A stretch of 64,000 bases of DNA from Deltaproteobacteria bacterium (GCA_003235365.1 QJWJ01000004.1:1-64000), one strand, 5' to 3'. Positions 9,614 to 19,417 are shown, counted from the first letter of the stretch. Made by a program: numbers and translations. Notes: generated by a model not told the origin, from the sequence alone.

Positions 9614-10282
9614 TCAGGCGGCTTTCTTCGCCACGTCCCGGGTTTCGGCCGATTTGAGCGAGGCCAGCAGCGTGGCGGCCAGCAGGTTGCCGTCATCGGC
9701 GATGTGTTTCACTCGCGCTTTGAGCATGTTGAACGCGACGACCGCGGGGATCGCCACCAACAGGCCGACGGCGGTCGCAATCAAGGCCTCAGCGATGCCC
9801 CCCATCACGGCGGAGCTCGCCTCAGCCATGTTGCTCGACAGATCCTTGAAGGCGCGGATGATGCCGAGCACCGTGCCGAACAAGCCGATGAACGGCGCGT
9901 TGCTTGCTACCGTCGCCAAGAAGTTCAGGCGCAACTCGTAACGCGCGCGCTCTTTGCGGCCCGCGGCCTGCAATAGATCCTCGACGGCCTCGGGCCCCCG
10001 CGCGTAGTCGCGCAAGCCGAACAGCACCGTGTTCGTTTCCAGGCTGTCGAAGCCACTGAGATAGTCGGCCGCCCCCTGCAGGTCTCCTTCGGCCAACAAG
10101 GCGGCCAGCTTCGAGCGAACCGCCGAGGCGTCGATGGCGTGCTTGCGGTAAAACACAAAACGCTCAGTCATCACCGCGACGGACGCAAACGACAGCGCGA
10201 TGAGCACCCACAGCACCCATTCGGCCTGAAATATCGGTAAGCCGAGCAAGATGCTGATGAGTCCGCTTGATTCGTGTTCCAT
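9614..10282 (-). CDS. exbB: ExbB/TolQ/MotA proton channel protein
   Basis: LATVASNAPFIGLFGTVLGIIRAF motif and TM layout. Confidence 0.92.
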   Translation of the reverse strand: MEHESSGLISILLGLPIFQAEWVLWVLIALSFASVAVMTERFVFYRKHAIDASAVRSKLAALLAEGDLQGAADYLSGFDSLETNTVLFGLRDYARGPEAVEDLLQAAGRKERARYELRLNFLATVASNAPFIGLFGTVLGIIRAFKDLSSNMAEASSAVMGGIAEALIATAVGLLVAIPAVVAFNMLKARVKHIADDGNLLAATLLASLKSAETRDVAKKAA

Positions 10283-10355
10283 GACTTGTCCTTTCGCTTC
10301 TCCAGGCTCCCAACCTAGAACACGCGAGGCACCCAGTCCGTTGTCGTTTCGCAAC

Positions 10356-10371
10356 GTTACACTGTGTTACA
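10356..10371. promoter_or_regulatory. TACA-N6-TACA direct repeat, candidate RstA-like box in the divergent exbB/response-regulator promoter
   Basis: GTTACACTGTGTTACA; overlaps the annotated GTG ORF start, so translation probably starts at 10409 or 10421. Confidence 0.45.
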
Positions 10372-10408
10372 ATTCACCCGTAGACTGCGGGCGAGGGCCG
10401 GCAGCAGG

Positions 10409-11119
10409 ATGGACACAGCCATGGATCAGCCAGCCCGCCGCGTGCTCATCGTCGAAGACGACGAGGAACTAGCCGCGTTGATCAGCGACTACTTGAGCGA
10501 CAACGGGCTGCAAGTCAGCGTCGTCTCCGACGGTGCCAACGCCGAACGCGCCATGGACGAGTTTGCACCCGACCTGATCATTCTCGACCAGATGCTACCC
10601 AACAAGGACGGCCTGCAGATCTGCCGCGAGCTGCGCCCGAACTTCGGCGGGCCCATCGTATTTCTGACGGCCCGCTCGGGCTGGGTGGACGAGGTGGTCG
10701 GCCTGGAAATCGGCGCCGATGACTACCTGGGAAAGCCAGTGGAGCCGCGCTTGCTGCTGGCGCGAGTGCGAACCCTGCTGCGGCGCACGGAAGCGCCGCC
10801 CGTTACCCCGGAGCCATCCCGGCACCGGCTGCAGATCGACGAACGCCAGCGCAGCGCCAAGCTCGGAGGCCGCGTACTGGAACTGACCGACGCCGAGTTC
10901 GACCTGCTGGCATACTTTCATGCTCACGCCGGACAGCCCTTGAGCCGCACCGAGCTGGCGAAAGAAGTCTGCGGGCAAGAGTACGACCCGTTGGACCGTA
11001 CCATCGACGTCCGCGTGGCGCGGGTCCGCGCCAAGCTCGGGGACGATCCGAAACACCCGCGATGGATCAAGTCGATTCGCGGCGTGGGTTACCTGTTCCT
11101 CGAACCCGAGCGAGACTAG
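10409..11119 (+). CDS. OmpR-family response regulator (RstA-like)
   Basis: RVLIVEDDEELAALISDYL receiver; wHTH RTIDVRVARVRAKLGDDPKHPRWIKSIRGVGYLF. Confidence 0.9.
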   Translation: MDTAMDQPARRVLIVEDDEELAALISDYLSDNGLQVSVVSDGANAERAMDEFAPDLIILDQMLPNKDGLQICRELRPNFGGPIVFLTARSGWVDEVVGLEIGADDYLGKPVEPRLLLARVRTLLRRTEAPPVTPEPSRHRLQIDERQRSAKLGGRVLELTDAEFDLLAYFHAHAGQPLSRTELAKEVCGQEYDPLDRTIDVRVARVRAKLGDDPKHPRWIKSIRGVGYLFLEPERD

Positions 11120-11122
11120 CGT

Positions 11123-12400
11123 ATGGCCCAGTTCTATCTGCGCGTAGCGACGGCACTGCTCGCAACGGCCGTGCTCTCCCTGCTCATCACCCGCTTGCTC
11201 CTCGATTCATCCGTCGACGCGACCAACCATCGGCTGCTGGCGGGACACGCGGTCATCCACGCCGAAACCATCGCGCAAACGCCTCCCGCCGAACGGCGCG
11301 CCGCAGTCAAACGACTCTCGAAAATCCTCGGCTACGGCGTGCAGATGGAGCCGGGCGAGCTTGCTGGCGAGGTGCGCACGCAATGGCGCGCTGGCAACCT
11401 GTTCGTGGTAGCTCCCGTGCCGGACACGCCCGGGCAGCTAGCCTTCGGCCCCATTCCTCACGGACGCATGGGCAGTTTGCCCGCGGCCGTCGGAATCGCG
11501 ACACTGCTGTCGTTGCTCGCCGCTTGGTTGACCATTCGCCCGCTATCCGAGCGCGTGAACCACCTCGAAAAGGCGTCGACCCAAATGTGCTCGGGCGACT
11601 TCAGCACCCGCGTGACGCGCGAACCCAGCGACGCCCTCGATGGCGTAGGCGCTTCGCTCAATCTCTTGGCCGACCGCATCGGGCAGCTGCTCTCGGACGA
11701 GCGAGACCTGCTGCGCACCGTGGCCCACGAAGTCCGCGCGCCGATTTCGCGCATGCATTTTCGGGTGGAAAAGATCCATGCGCGCGCCGAACCCGCGGCG
11801 CGAAAAGACGCGACCGGGCTGGTTTCGGACTTGCGGCAAGTCGATACCCTGTTCGAAGAACTGCTGACCTACGTTGCCTTCGACGAGTTCGACTACGAAC
11901 GCCCCGAGCTGCAGACCACCACCATCGACGTCAGCAGCGCCGTCACGCGCCTCGTCGATGAAGTGACGTCGACCGCCGACGATCTGACCGTCGAGGTCCA
12001 CGGCGATCCACAAGCAGTCATCATCGCCAACGAAAAGCTGTTCGATCGCGCCGTGACGAACCTGCTGCTCAACGCGATGGCCTACGGCGGCCCCAAGATC
12101 ACCATCTTCTTGCGAACGTTCACCCACGAATGTGTGGTCGACGTCCAAGACTCCGGCCCCGGCATCCCCGAGCGCGACCGCCCCAAGGTGATCAAACCCT
12201 TCGTGCGGCTCGCCAAAAAGAAAACCCGCGGCACCGGTCTCGGCCTGGCAATCGTCAAGCGCATCATGACGCTGCATCAGGGGCGCTTGCACATCCTGGA
12301 CGCTCCCAGCGGCGGCGCGTCGATCCAACTGGTGTGGCAACGGGCCAACGCGCCGCAGCGGCGGCGCTGGCCGTTTGGTGTCCGGACGCAAACGGCGTAG
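11123..12400 (+). CDS. Sensor histidine kinase (RstB-like)
   Basis: HAMP, H-box VAHEVRAPISRMHFRVE, HATPase DSGPGIPERD...GTGLGLAIVKRI. Confidence 0.9.
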   Translation: MAQFYLRVATALLATAVLSLLITRLLLDSSVDATNHRLLAGHAVIHAETIAQTPPAERRAAVKRLSKILGYGVQMEPGELAGEVRTQWRAGNLFVVAPVPDTPGQLAFGPIPHGRMGSLPAAVGIATLLSLLAAWLTIRPLSERVNHLEKASTQMCSGDFSTRVTREPSDALDGVGASLNLLADRIGQLLSDERDLLRTVAHEVRAPISRMHFRVEKIHARAEPAARKDATGLVSDLRQVDTLFEELLTYVAFDEFDYERPELQTTTIDVSSAVTRLVDEVTSTADDLTVEVHGDPQAVIIANEKLFDRAVTNLLLNAMAYGGPKITIFLRTFTHECVVDVQDSGPGIPERDRPKVIKPFVRLAKKKTRGTGLGLAIVKRIMTLHQGRLHILDAPSGGASIQLVWQRANAPQRRRWPFGVRTQTA

Positions 12401-12433
12401 AGCGGCAATCATACTGATTGCCGCGACAAATCA
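12400..12433. repeat. 34-nt palindromic element, copy 1
   Basis: GAGCGGCAATCATACTGATTGCCGCGACAAATCA; stem GCGGCAATCA/TGATTGCCGC; matches the reverse complement of 52531-52564 at 32/34 positions. Confidence 0.85.
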
Positions 12434-12508
12434 TTTCTGTGCATTGGCAAGCTGATTGGTCCTCTGGAAGCGCCCGACGGCATGATATCCGAGGTTACAG
12501 TGCGCTGC

Positions 12509-14311
12509 TCAAGGCGTTTGGGGGCTCGGCTCGGTCGAGACCGATACGGTCACGACTGAGGTCCCTGGCAGCGTGAACGTCGCTCGTTCATCCGACGGCG
12601 GCAATGCAGCTCCGAGCTCAGCCGTGCCGAAGACGGTTCGCTCGACCACGGCGCTTGGCCAGGTTGCCTCGAACGGTGCTGGTAGTCGGAGCTGGAGCTC
12701 CAGTTCGGTGTCGCTGGGATTGATGACGATCACGGCCAGCGCGTCTTCGTCGGGGGAAAGCCAAGCGGAGGCGAGCAGCGGCGCGCCGGACACGCGCGTA
12801 TCGACTCGACTCCAACCAGGACGCGCGTAGCGAGCGAAGTGGCGCAGTGCATAGTACGGCTCCAACAACTCGAACCCTGAATCAGTCAGCCTCGTCAGCG
12901 CCCCGGAGTCCGGCTCGGGCGACGTCGAAACGAGGGCGGTTGCCAGATAGGCCTCAGCCCCGGCTGCGGTGAGGGCATGGTGCGCCAAGATTGCAGTGCT
13001 CAGCCCGTCGGCGCTCATTTCGGTCTGCATCAGGGTATGCCCGCTGAGTTCCGCACTCCGCCCAAGCCGCTCGAGCTCAGCGATGTCGACGACGCCTGTC
13101 TGCGCCCCGTACATGTGGAACCCCACCACGTCATAGGTGGAGGCCGCGAGCACTTCGGTGTATCCGTCCGACTCCGCGGCACTGGATGTATCCGGCGCGA
13201 TGATTTTCGGTGGCGACGCCAGCGATGCCAAGCCCGTCGAGACTGCTTCGAGAGCGTCGCGGTAACCCGCAAAGGAAACAGTGATCGCTTGCCCGCCATC
13301 GTCGAGAGTCATGGTTCCTTCCTGGGGGAGGAAGAAACACGCTTCGAGCGCCGAGCCCGCGTCCGGTACCCAGTTGGGGTTGTTCTGGATGCTGAGATAA
13401 TCCGGCACGATGCCCAACGCCGCGTGCGCCTCGAGCGACGAGCGCCAGTGCTCTGCCAACCCCGCGTAGTCGAAACCGACGTCGGCTTGGCTTCGAAGGG
13501 TGCACGAAGCCAACTCTGAACAGCCGCGCTGTCCATTGGCTTTGAGCTCATTCGGAGGACTGCCTTGATTGATCAGGACCAACGGTGGTTGACCAAGCGC
13601 AGTCGTCGCGGACTGTAGGATCTCCGCGGTCGATAGCAAGTCGTCCTGGTTGTCGCCCTCGAACCGGTTGCGAATGCGAACGATCGAAAAGCCGGAATCG
13701 CCGAACAGCGTCGTGAGCAGCGCGTCCGCGTCGGGATGAACGACGAGGTCGTCTTCGACATACGCGATCCCGCCACCGAACCCGAGCAAACGCTGGTACG
13801 TCGTGTCCGTGCTGATCTCGAGGCTCAGTGGTCCAGCCGCATCCAATCCCGAGTCGTTCCGATCGCCGTCGGCAGTCGCGCCCGGTGTTGAGCCGTCCGG
13901 AATCGAACCGCTTCGCATTGAGGCGTCGAGCATCGACGCAGCACCGTGGGAGGCCACGATGCACACACCGTCCTCGCAATCTTGCCCGCCCGGACAGTCT
14001 CCGTCGCGGCACAGCGGAAGGCAGATGTTCATTGGCGCGGGGGCGTCGCCGCACAGTTCACTCACCGCCAGCGACATACCGGGGGCGCAGCGGGCCGTTC
14101 CTTGGTCGCCGCAATCGCCGTCTGTGGTGCACTCGAGCAGACACACGCCGCACAGGCATTCGAGTCCTCCGCATTCGGCACTCGTATCGCAGCTCTGCAG
14201 CCAGTTGGTCTGACTGCCCGTCTTCGCTCGTTCGTCACCCTTGGTTTGACAAGACAGCAGAGCCGCAACGAGTAGTCCAAACGCCGCGCCCGGTATCCAC
14301 TGGGAAGTCAT
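12509..14311 (-). CDS. Glycoside hydrolase family 30-like (glucuronoxylanase-like) lipoprotein
   Basis: Lipoprotein signal, Cys-rich N-terminal region, then YQRLLGFGGGIAYVEDDL...FSIVRIRNRFEGDN...LINQGSPPNELKANG...YLSIQNNPNW, GH30-like organisation. Confidence 0.7.
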   Translation of the reverse strand: MTSQWIPGAAFGLLVAALLSCQTKGDERAKTGSQTNWLQSCDTSAECGGLECLCGVCLLECTTDGDCGDQGTARCAPGMSLAVSELCGDAPAPMNICLPLCRDGDCPGGQDCEDGVCIVASHGAASMLDASMRSGSIPDGSTPGATADGDRNDSGLDAAGPLSLEISTDTTYQRLLGFGGGIAYVEDDLVVHPDADALLTTLFGDSGFSIVRIRNRFEGDNQDDLLSTAEILQSATTALGQPPLVLINQGSPPNELKANGQRGCSELASCTLRSQADVGFDYAGLAEHWRSSLEAHAALGIVPDYLSIQNNPNWVPDAGSALEACFFLPQEGTMTLDDGGQAITVSFAGYRDALEAVSTGLASLASPPKIIAPDTSSAAESDGYTEVLAASTYDVVGFHMYGAQTGVVDIAELERLGRSAELSGHTLMQTEMSADGLSTAILAHHALTAAGAEAYLATALVSTSPEPDSGALTRLTDSGFELLEPYYALRHFARYARPGWSRVDTRVSGAPLLASAWLSPDEDALAVIVINPSDTELELQLRLPAPFEATWPSAVVERTVFGTAELGAALPPSDERATFTLPGTSVVTVSVSTEPSPQTP

Positions 14312-15306
14312 CGCTCAGTATCCTCGGGTGCGACGACGTACTGACCACAGTAGTAGTGCACCTGGTAAGAACCCGTATCGGTCGCGGGAGGCTCGACGTC
14401 ACTCGCCTTTTCCCACAGCTCGATAGCGTTCGTCCGAGTCGTCGCCAACAGCCTTCTGACCTCCGCTTCGTAGGGGTGCCCAGGCCAGAGCTCAAACGTC
14501 AGGGTCGTGCCCCCGACCTCGTCGTCCTTGGCCGAAACCCGGTTACCGCTGACGAGCTTGGCGGTGAGAGCGTTGAGCACGGCGCGATGATGGTCGATCA
14601 CCGCGGCCTCCCAACCCGCGGATTCACCCACTGGGATCAAACATTCGTCGGTGAGGTAGTAGGTTCCGTCCGCGCGCGGCTCTTCGCGAATGCGTCCGTC
14701 GTGCAGCAAGGTGTCGATCGCCGCGAGCGTCGCACTTTCTGGCAAGGCGATCTGATCCACCAAGTGGTCCTTTCGCACCGGACTCTCGCGGTAAACGTTC
14801 AGCCAAACGATGGCTGCCTCGGCCTGGGCGCGCCCATTTTGAACCACTCCCCCGACCTCTGCCAACTCGTCATCACTGGCGACGCGGTAACGGGTGCTGT
14901 CGCCTCGGCCACTGCGGATTACCAGCCCACTCTCCGTCAGATCGTTCAAAATGCCCCGAACTGAAACTTCGTCATCGCGGCTGAACCGCGCGATGAGTTC
15001 GGTCCGAGTCGCCGACTCACGCTCCGACAGGTAGTCGTGCACCGCCGTCCAGAGTGTCACCCCGCGATTGGTTGCCGACTCGCCGAGGCGTTGCACCTTC
15101 TGGCGGTACGATCGCAGCGCCAATCCGAACATGTCCGCGATGACCTTCTTGCCCAGGCCCTGCTGATCGAGCTCTCGCACAACACCGAGGAAGACCTCGT
15201 TGGCCAAGTGAGCCAGCGGTGAACGAACACCTCCCGCCGTGGAGAGCCGAGCAATCAGGATCGTCGTCTGTCGGACAATTGCGTCGATCAGGATCTGCGG
15301 ATTCAT
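14308..15306 (-). CDS. Putative winged-helix transcriptional regulator
   Basis: HTH-like segments (LGKKVIADMFGLALRSYRQKVQRL; SVRGILNDLTESGLVIRSGRGDSTRYRVA); ATGA overlap with GH30 gene. Confidence 0.55.
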   Translation of the reverse strand: MNPQILIDAIVRQTTILIARLSTAGGVRSPLAHLANEVFLGVVRELDQQGLGKKVIADMFGLALRSYRQKVQRLGESATNRGVTLWTAVHDYLSERESATRTELIARFSRDDEVSVRGILNDLTESGLVIRSGRGDSTRYRVASDDELAEVGGVVQNGRAQAEAAIVWLNVYRESPVRKDHLVDQIALPESATLAAIDTLLHDGRIREEPRADGTYYLTDECLIPVGESAGWEAAVIDHHRAVLNALTAKLVSGNRVSAKDDEVGGTTLTFELWPGHPYEAEVRRLLATTRTNAIELWEKASDVEPPATDTGSYQVHYYCGQYVVAPEDTER

Positions 15307-15394
15307 TGCCGGTGCCCAAGCTCCAAATCGTGACGTGGCAGGTGTTGGCAACCGAGCAGCACTCGCACCTACGCCCACTTCGGCCTCATCGGGA

Positions 15395-15500
15395 GGGGAG
15401 AATAACTTCCCCTGCGGTCTGAAAACGTACAATGGAAGTGGCCGCCAGGGGACTTCGAGCCGCGGGAGAACATTCCCCCCACATGGGGAGAAAAGTCGCC
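15395..15500. promoter_or_regulatory. Cluster of GGGGAGAA...TTCCCC-type repeats between divergent genes
   Basis: 15395-15412 GGGGAGAATAACTTCCCC; 15463-15479 CGGGAGAACATTCCCCC; 15485-15500 GGGGAGAAAAGTCGCC; inverted half-like GGGGACTT near 15448. Confidence 0.5.
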
Positions 15501-15538
15501 TCTGATTCGAAGTGGCACTCGGATTGTATGGATGTTCG

Positions 15539-17302
15539 ATGCCTCGCGTTTCCACTCATCCTCGCCCACCTCGCGTGCTCTTCGTTTGGCTGCCTGTTGC
15601 CCTCGCCTGTTCGGAAGGCGATCCCGGGGCTTCGAGTTCAGGGGAGGTCACCGTGGGGTCCCCAACGGCGTCGTCCCCGAGCTCCGGCGTGGCGGACCCG
15701 AGCTCGCCGGTCGGCGATTCGAGCACTGCCGGCAGTCCGCCCAGCGGCAATTCGAGCGCCGGCGGACCTTCCCCGACCGGCGCGGCACCCACCGACCGCA
15801 CTACTCCTCAGCCCAGCGACACCGCGCTGAACAGCGGGGGCAATTCGGGGAGCGGCGGGTCGCCCGGAACTGATGGCCCGCAGTCGAGCGGCGGAGATTC
15901 GAACGCCGGGGGCACAGGTGCCGGAGGGAAGCCTCCCGGCGCGGGTGGAGACTCGACCGGCGGCGGGCCACTGCCCCCGTCCGACTGCACGCCGAACGGA
16001 CATGCTCACAACCCGCTCGTCACGCAGATCTTCACGGCGGACCCCAACGCCATCGTCTACGGGGACAAGATATACGTCTACACGTCGCACGACGTCGATG
16101 GCCAATCGGGTTTCGACATGGTCGACTACCACGCGTACTCTTCGGACGACATGGTCAACTGGCAAGATCACGGCGTGCTCATTCACGCCAACGAGTTGCC
16201 GTGGGCGGGCAACCTCTACGCCCCCGGCGCCTGCTCCAAGAACGGCAAGTACTACCTGTACATTCCCAACAGCGGTTCGGCGATTGGCGTCGCGGTGGCA
16301 GACGACCCCGGGGGACCCTTCGTGGATCCGCTGGGCAAAGCCCTAGTCAGCAAGAGCTTCCCGAATGCCGACGTTCCGTGGTTGTTCGACCCCGCTTGTT
16401 TCATCGACGACGATGGGCAGGGCTACCTCTATTTCGGCGGCGGCGACAATGGCGGGCAGAACGCGCGCGTGGTTCGCCTCAACGACGACATGATCAGCAT
16501 CAAGGACTCGATGGCCACGACGATCCCGACCGTAGCCTTCTTCGAAGCCTCGTTCATGCACAAGCACGAAGGCAAGTACTACTTCAGCTACTCGTCAAAC
16601 TTCACGTCGGGCCACAATGCGGCGTTGGAATACCTCATCGGCGACTCTCCCATGTCCGGCTTCGAGCACCAAGGCAAGCTGCTGGACAACGCCAACATCA
16701 ACAATGGCAACAACAATCACGGTTCCGTCATCGAGTTTGGCGGCAAGCACTACCTCTTCTACCACAACCGCAAACTGCAACAGGAGCTGGGAGTCGACAA
16801 GGTGAACAACCGCAGCATCGCGGTGCAAGAGCTGACCTACGCGGCGGACGGGACGATCCCGACCTTGTCGATGACCACCGACGACACCACGGTGAGCCAA
16901 CTCAAGTGCCTGGATGGCTTCGCTGAGATCGAAGCTGAGCGACTCGCCCAAGAGCACGGCATCGAGGTCGAAGGTCGCGCCGGTGATACCGTACGCGTGG
17001 CTCAGATCGAAGACGGTGATTGGGTCGCCTACTCCCAGGTGGACTTTCGCGACGGCGCGACGACGCTGGTCGTCCAGGTGGCTTCCGCCACGGGTGGCGG
17101 GACCATCGACGTGCTCATCGACGGCTGCATCGGCGGTGCGACCGGCACGTCGATCGGATCTTGTGAAGTGGTGAGTACCGGGGCAGCCGACACGTTCGCC
17201 TCGCTGAGCTGCACGCTGACGGAGACGTCAGGGGCGCATGACCTGTGTTTGGCGTTCTCTGACGGTCCCAAGTTCGAGCTCGATTCGTTCCATTTGGAGT
17301 GA
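15539..17302 (+). CDS. GH43-family glycosidase with C-terminal CBM6-like module, lipoprotein
   Basis: Ser/Gly linker, then HNPLVTQIFTADPNAIVYGDKIYVYTSHD...NLYAPGACSKNGKYYLYIP (GH43); AEIEAERLAQEHGIEVEG...GDWVAYSQVDF (CBM6-like). ORF opens at 15512. Confidence 0.85.
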   Translation: MPRVSTHPRPPRVLFVWLPVALACSEGDPGASSSGEVTVGSPTASSPSSGVADPSSPVGDSSTAGSPPSGNSSAGGPSPTGAAPTDRTTPQPSDTALNSGGNSGSGGSPGTDGPQSSGGDSNAGGTGAGGKPPGAGGDSTGGGPLPPSDCTPNGHAHNPLVTQIFTADPNAIVYGDKIYVYTSHDVDGQSGFDMVDYHAYSSDDMVNWQDHGVLIHANELPWAGNLYAPGACSKNGKYYLYIPNSGSAIGVAVADDPGGPFVDPLGKALVSKSFPNADVPWLFDPACFIDDDGQGYLYFGGGDNGGQNARVVRLNDDMISIKDSMATTIPTVAFFEASFMHKHEGKYYFSYSSNFTSGHNAALEYLIGDSPMSGFEHQGKLLDNANINNGNNNHGSVIEFGGKHYLFYHNRKLQQELGVDKVNNRSIAVQELTYAADGTIPTLSMTTDDTTVSQLKCLDGFAEIEAERLAQEHGIEVEGRAGDTVRVAQIEDGDWVAYSQVDFRDGATTLVVQVASATGGGTIDVLIDGCIGGATGTSIGSCEVVSTGAADTFASLSCTLTETSGAHDLCLAFSDGPKFELDSFHLE

Positions 17303-17390
17303 ACCTCGGCTCAGGGCGTCGAGATCGTCGCGGGCATGAGACGTGCTAGCAACTGAAGGTTGATCGCGCCTACTCACGACTCTCGACGCC

Positions 17391-18272
17391 TCAACGAACG
17401 ACGTCAGCGGCGATTGCCATGTCTTGTTTCGGGGGGACTCCGAATTTGCGAGAGTACTCGCGGCTGAACTGGCTCGAGCTCTCGTAGCCGACCTCGTAGG
17501 CGATTCGGGTGACCGATGCGCTACCGGCTTTGAGAAGGATGCGGGCTTCGAGCAAACGGAGCTCTTTCTGATATTGCAGGGGCGTGGTCGACGTGATCGT
17601 CTTGAAGTGCTTGTGAAAAGCCGATGCGCTCATGCCGACCAGGCGCGCCAGCTCCGGGATCACGACGGGCGAACGGATGTCGGCGCGGATGTGACCGATG
17701 GCGCGAGCAATGGCGCTGGCGTTGCTGTCGTGACGGAGCAGGCTGCGAAGCATGGCCCCAAACGGTGCCATCAACAATCGGTAGTGGATCTCCTTGGAGA
17801 TGAGTGGGCCGAGCACTTTGGCGTCCGCTGGCGAGTCGGCCAGCGCCAAGTATCGGCACAACGCATCCAACAGTCCGTCATCCGCCCGGTGTGTTTCTGC
17901 GGCACGACCATGAGCGCCGTCGAGCGCCGACTCGGCGACCTCATCGTACAGCTTTCTGACGGTGCCGACGTCGACCTCGACGACCAACGCCAAATACGGC
18001 GCCCGCGTTATTCTGGAACGCACAGGGAGGTCGTGGCTGACGAGCAGGCACTCCCCCGGACCAAACGAGAGCGTTTGCTCGCCGAGCGCGACTTGTTTCC
18101 TGCCTTGGAGGATCAGGCATAGCACCGGCTCGTACAAGGACGCCTCGAACGAGGTCGGGCTGTGGTGCCGGAGCAGCACCGTGCCGGGCAGGGGCTCCAC
18201 GGCTTGGTCTCGTTCGTTTTGAGCCGCAGAGAAGCAAGCGGCGGCTCGTTCTGCGAGTCTTTGCAAGGTCAT
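17391..18272 (-). CDS. AraC-family regulator with AraC_N-type domain
   Basis: [40 protein letters not shown]...; C-terminal [38 protein letters not shown]. Confidence 0.9.
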   Translation of the reverse strand: MTLQRLAERAAACFSAAQNERDQAVEPLPGTVLLRHHSPTSFEASLYEPVLCLILQGRKQVALGEQTLSFGPGECLLVSHDLPVRSRITRAPYLALVVEVDVGTVRKLYDEVAESALDGAHGRAAETHRADDGLLDALCRYLALADSPADAKVLGPLISKEIHYRLLMAPFGAMLRSLLRHDSNASAIARAIGHIRADIRSPVVIPELARLVGMSASAFHKHFKTITSTTPLQYQKELRLLEARILLKAGSASVTRIAYEVGYESSSQFSREYSRKFGVPPKQDMAIAADVVR

Positions 18273-18404
18273 GCTCAGCACTCCGAGGGCAGGATGGACC
18301 AGCCGGCACCAGATGGGGTAGATTTTCGCGGCGCGTGTAGGATCAGGCAAGCAGTTTGGAGGAACTGGCAGGCGCGGCATCCGCCCAGTCGCTATCGTCT
18401 GCAC

Positions 18405-19343
18405 ATGTCGACTTCCGAGGAGAAACCCATGAAGACTCGAACACTGACCGACAACGTCGAAATCCCGTACCTTGGTTTCGGCACCTACCTCATCCCCGAC
18501 GCGGAAGCCGCCGCACTGGTCGAGGACGCCATCGCAGCTGGCTATCGACACATCGACACCGCTGAGGGGTATGGAAACGAAACGGGCGTCGGCGCGGGGC
18601 TGAAGCAGGCCCTCCAATCCGGAGGCCTGAGCAGAAGCGATGTCTTCGTCACGACCAAGCTCTGGCCGGGCAACGCCGCGTGGGGGCAAACGCCGAAAAC
18701 CACCGAGTCCACGCTGACCGCGCTCGACGACAGCCTGAAGCGGCTGGGGCTCGACTACGTAGATCTCTACTTGATCCATGCCCCCTACGAACGCGACCAA
18801 CGGCTCGCTCAGTGGCGGGGGCTCGTCGAGTTGCAGCGCCAGGGCAAGACGCGGGCGATCGGCGTGAGCAACTTCAGCATCAAGCACATCGAAGAACTGA
18901 AAGCTGCGGGGCTACCCGTGCCTCATGCCAACCAAATCGAATTGCATCCGTGGTCACAGAAACCCGAGTTGGTTTCCTACTTGAACGACAACGGGATCAC
19001 CCCGATCGCCTACAGCAGCCTGATCCCGCTCTCCACGTGGAGGGCCGTCGAAGGGCAGCGCAGCGCCAAGACCGATGCAATGAAGGCGGAGGGCGAACGA
19101 CCTGACTCCCCATTCAAGGTCATGGCCAAGAAGTACGGCGTGGGCGAGGCACAGATCCTGCTGCGTTGGGGGATCCAGAAAGGGTACCCCGTGCTTCCGA
19201 AGAGCACCAACCCCGAGCGCATTCGGAGCAACGCCGACGTTTTCAGCTTCGACATCGACGCCGACGACATGGCGACCATCGAAAAGATGGATCGCGGCGA
19301 CGGCGTCGCCTGGGCCATGGGCGATCCCACCAAAGCACCGTGA
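18405..19343 (+). CDS. Aldo/keto reductase
   Basis: [68 protein letters not shown]. Confidence 0.93.
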   Translation: MSTSEEKPMKTRTLTDNVEIPYLGFGTYLIPDAEAAALVEDAIAAGYRHIDTAEGYGNETGVGAGLKQALQSGGLSRSDVFVTTKLWPGNAAWGQTPKTTESTLTALDDSLKRLGLDYVDLYLIHAPYERDQRLAQWRGLVELQRQGKTRAIGVSNFSIKHIEELKAAGLPVPHANQIELHPWSQKPELVSYLNDNGITPIAYSSLIPLSTWRAVEGQRSAKTDAMKAEGERPDSPFKVMAKKYGVGEAQILLRWGIQKGYPVLPKSTNPERIRSNADVFSFDIDADDMATIEKMDRGDGVAWAMGDPTKAP

Positions 19344-19417
19344 GCGCTAGACCCGCTCCAAACCCGGCGCCTGCTTTTTTGCTGGGTCTGAAGTGGCTGC
19401 CCAACGTAGAAGGGAGC

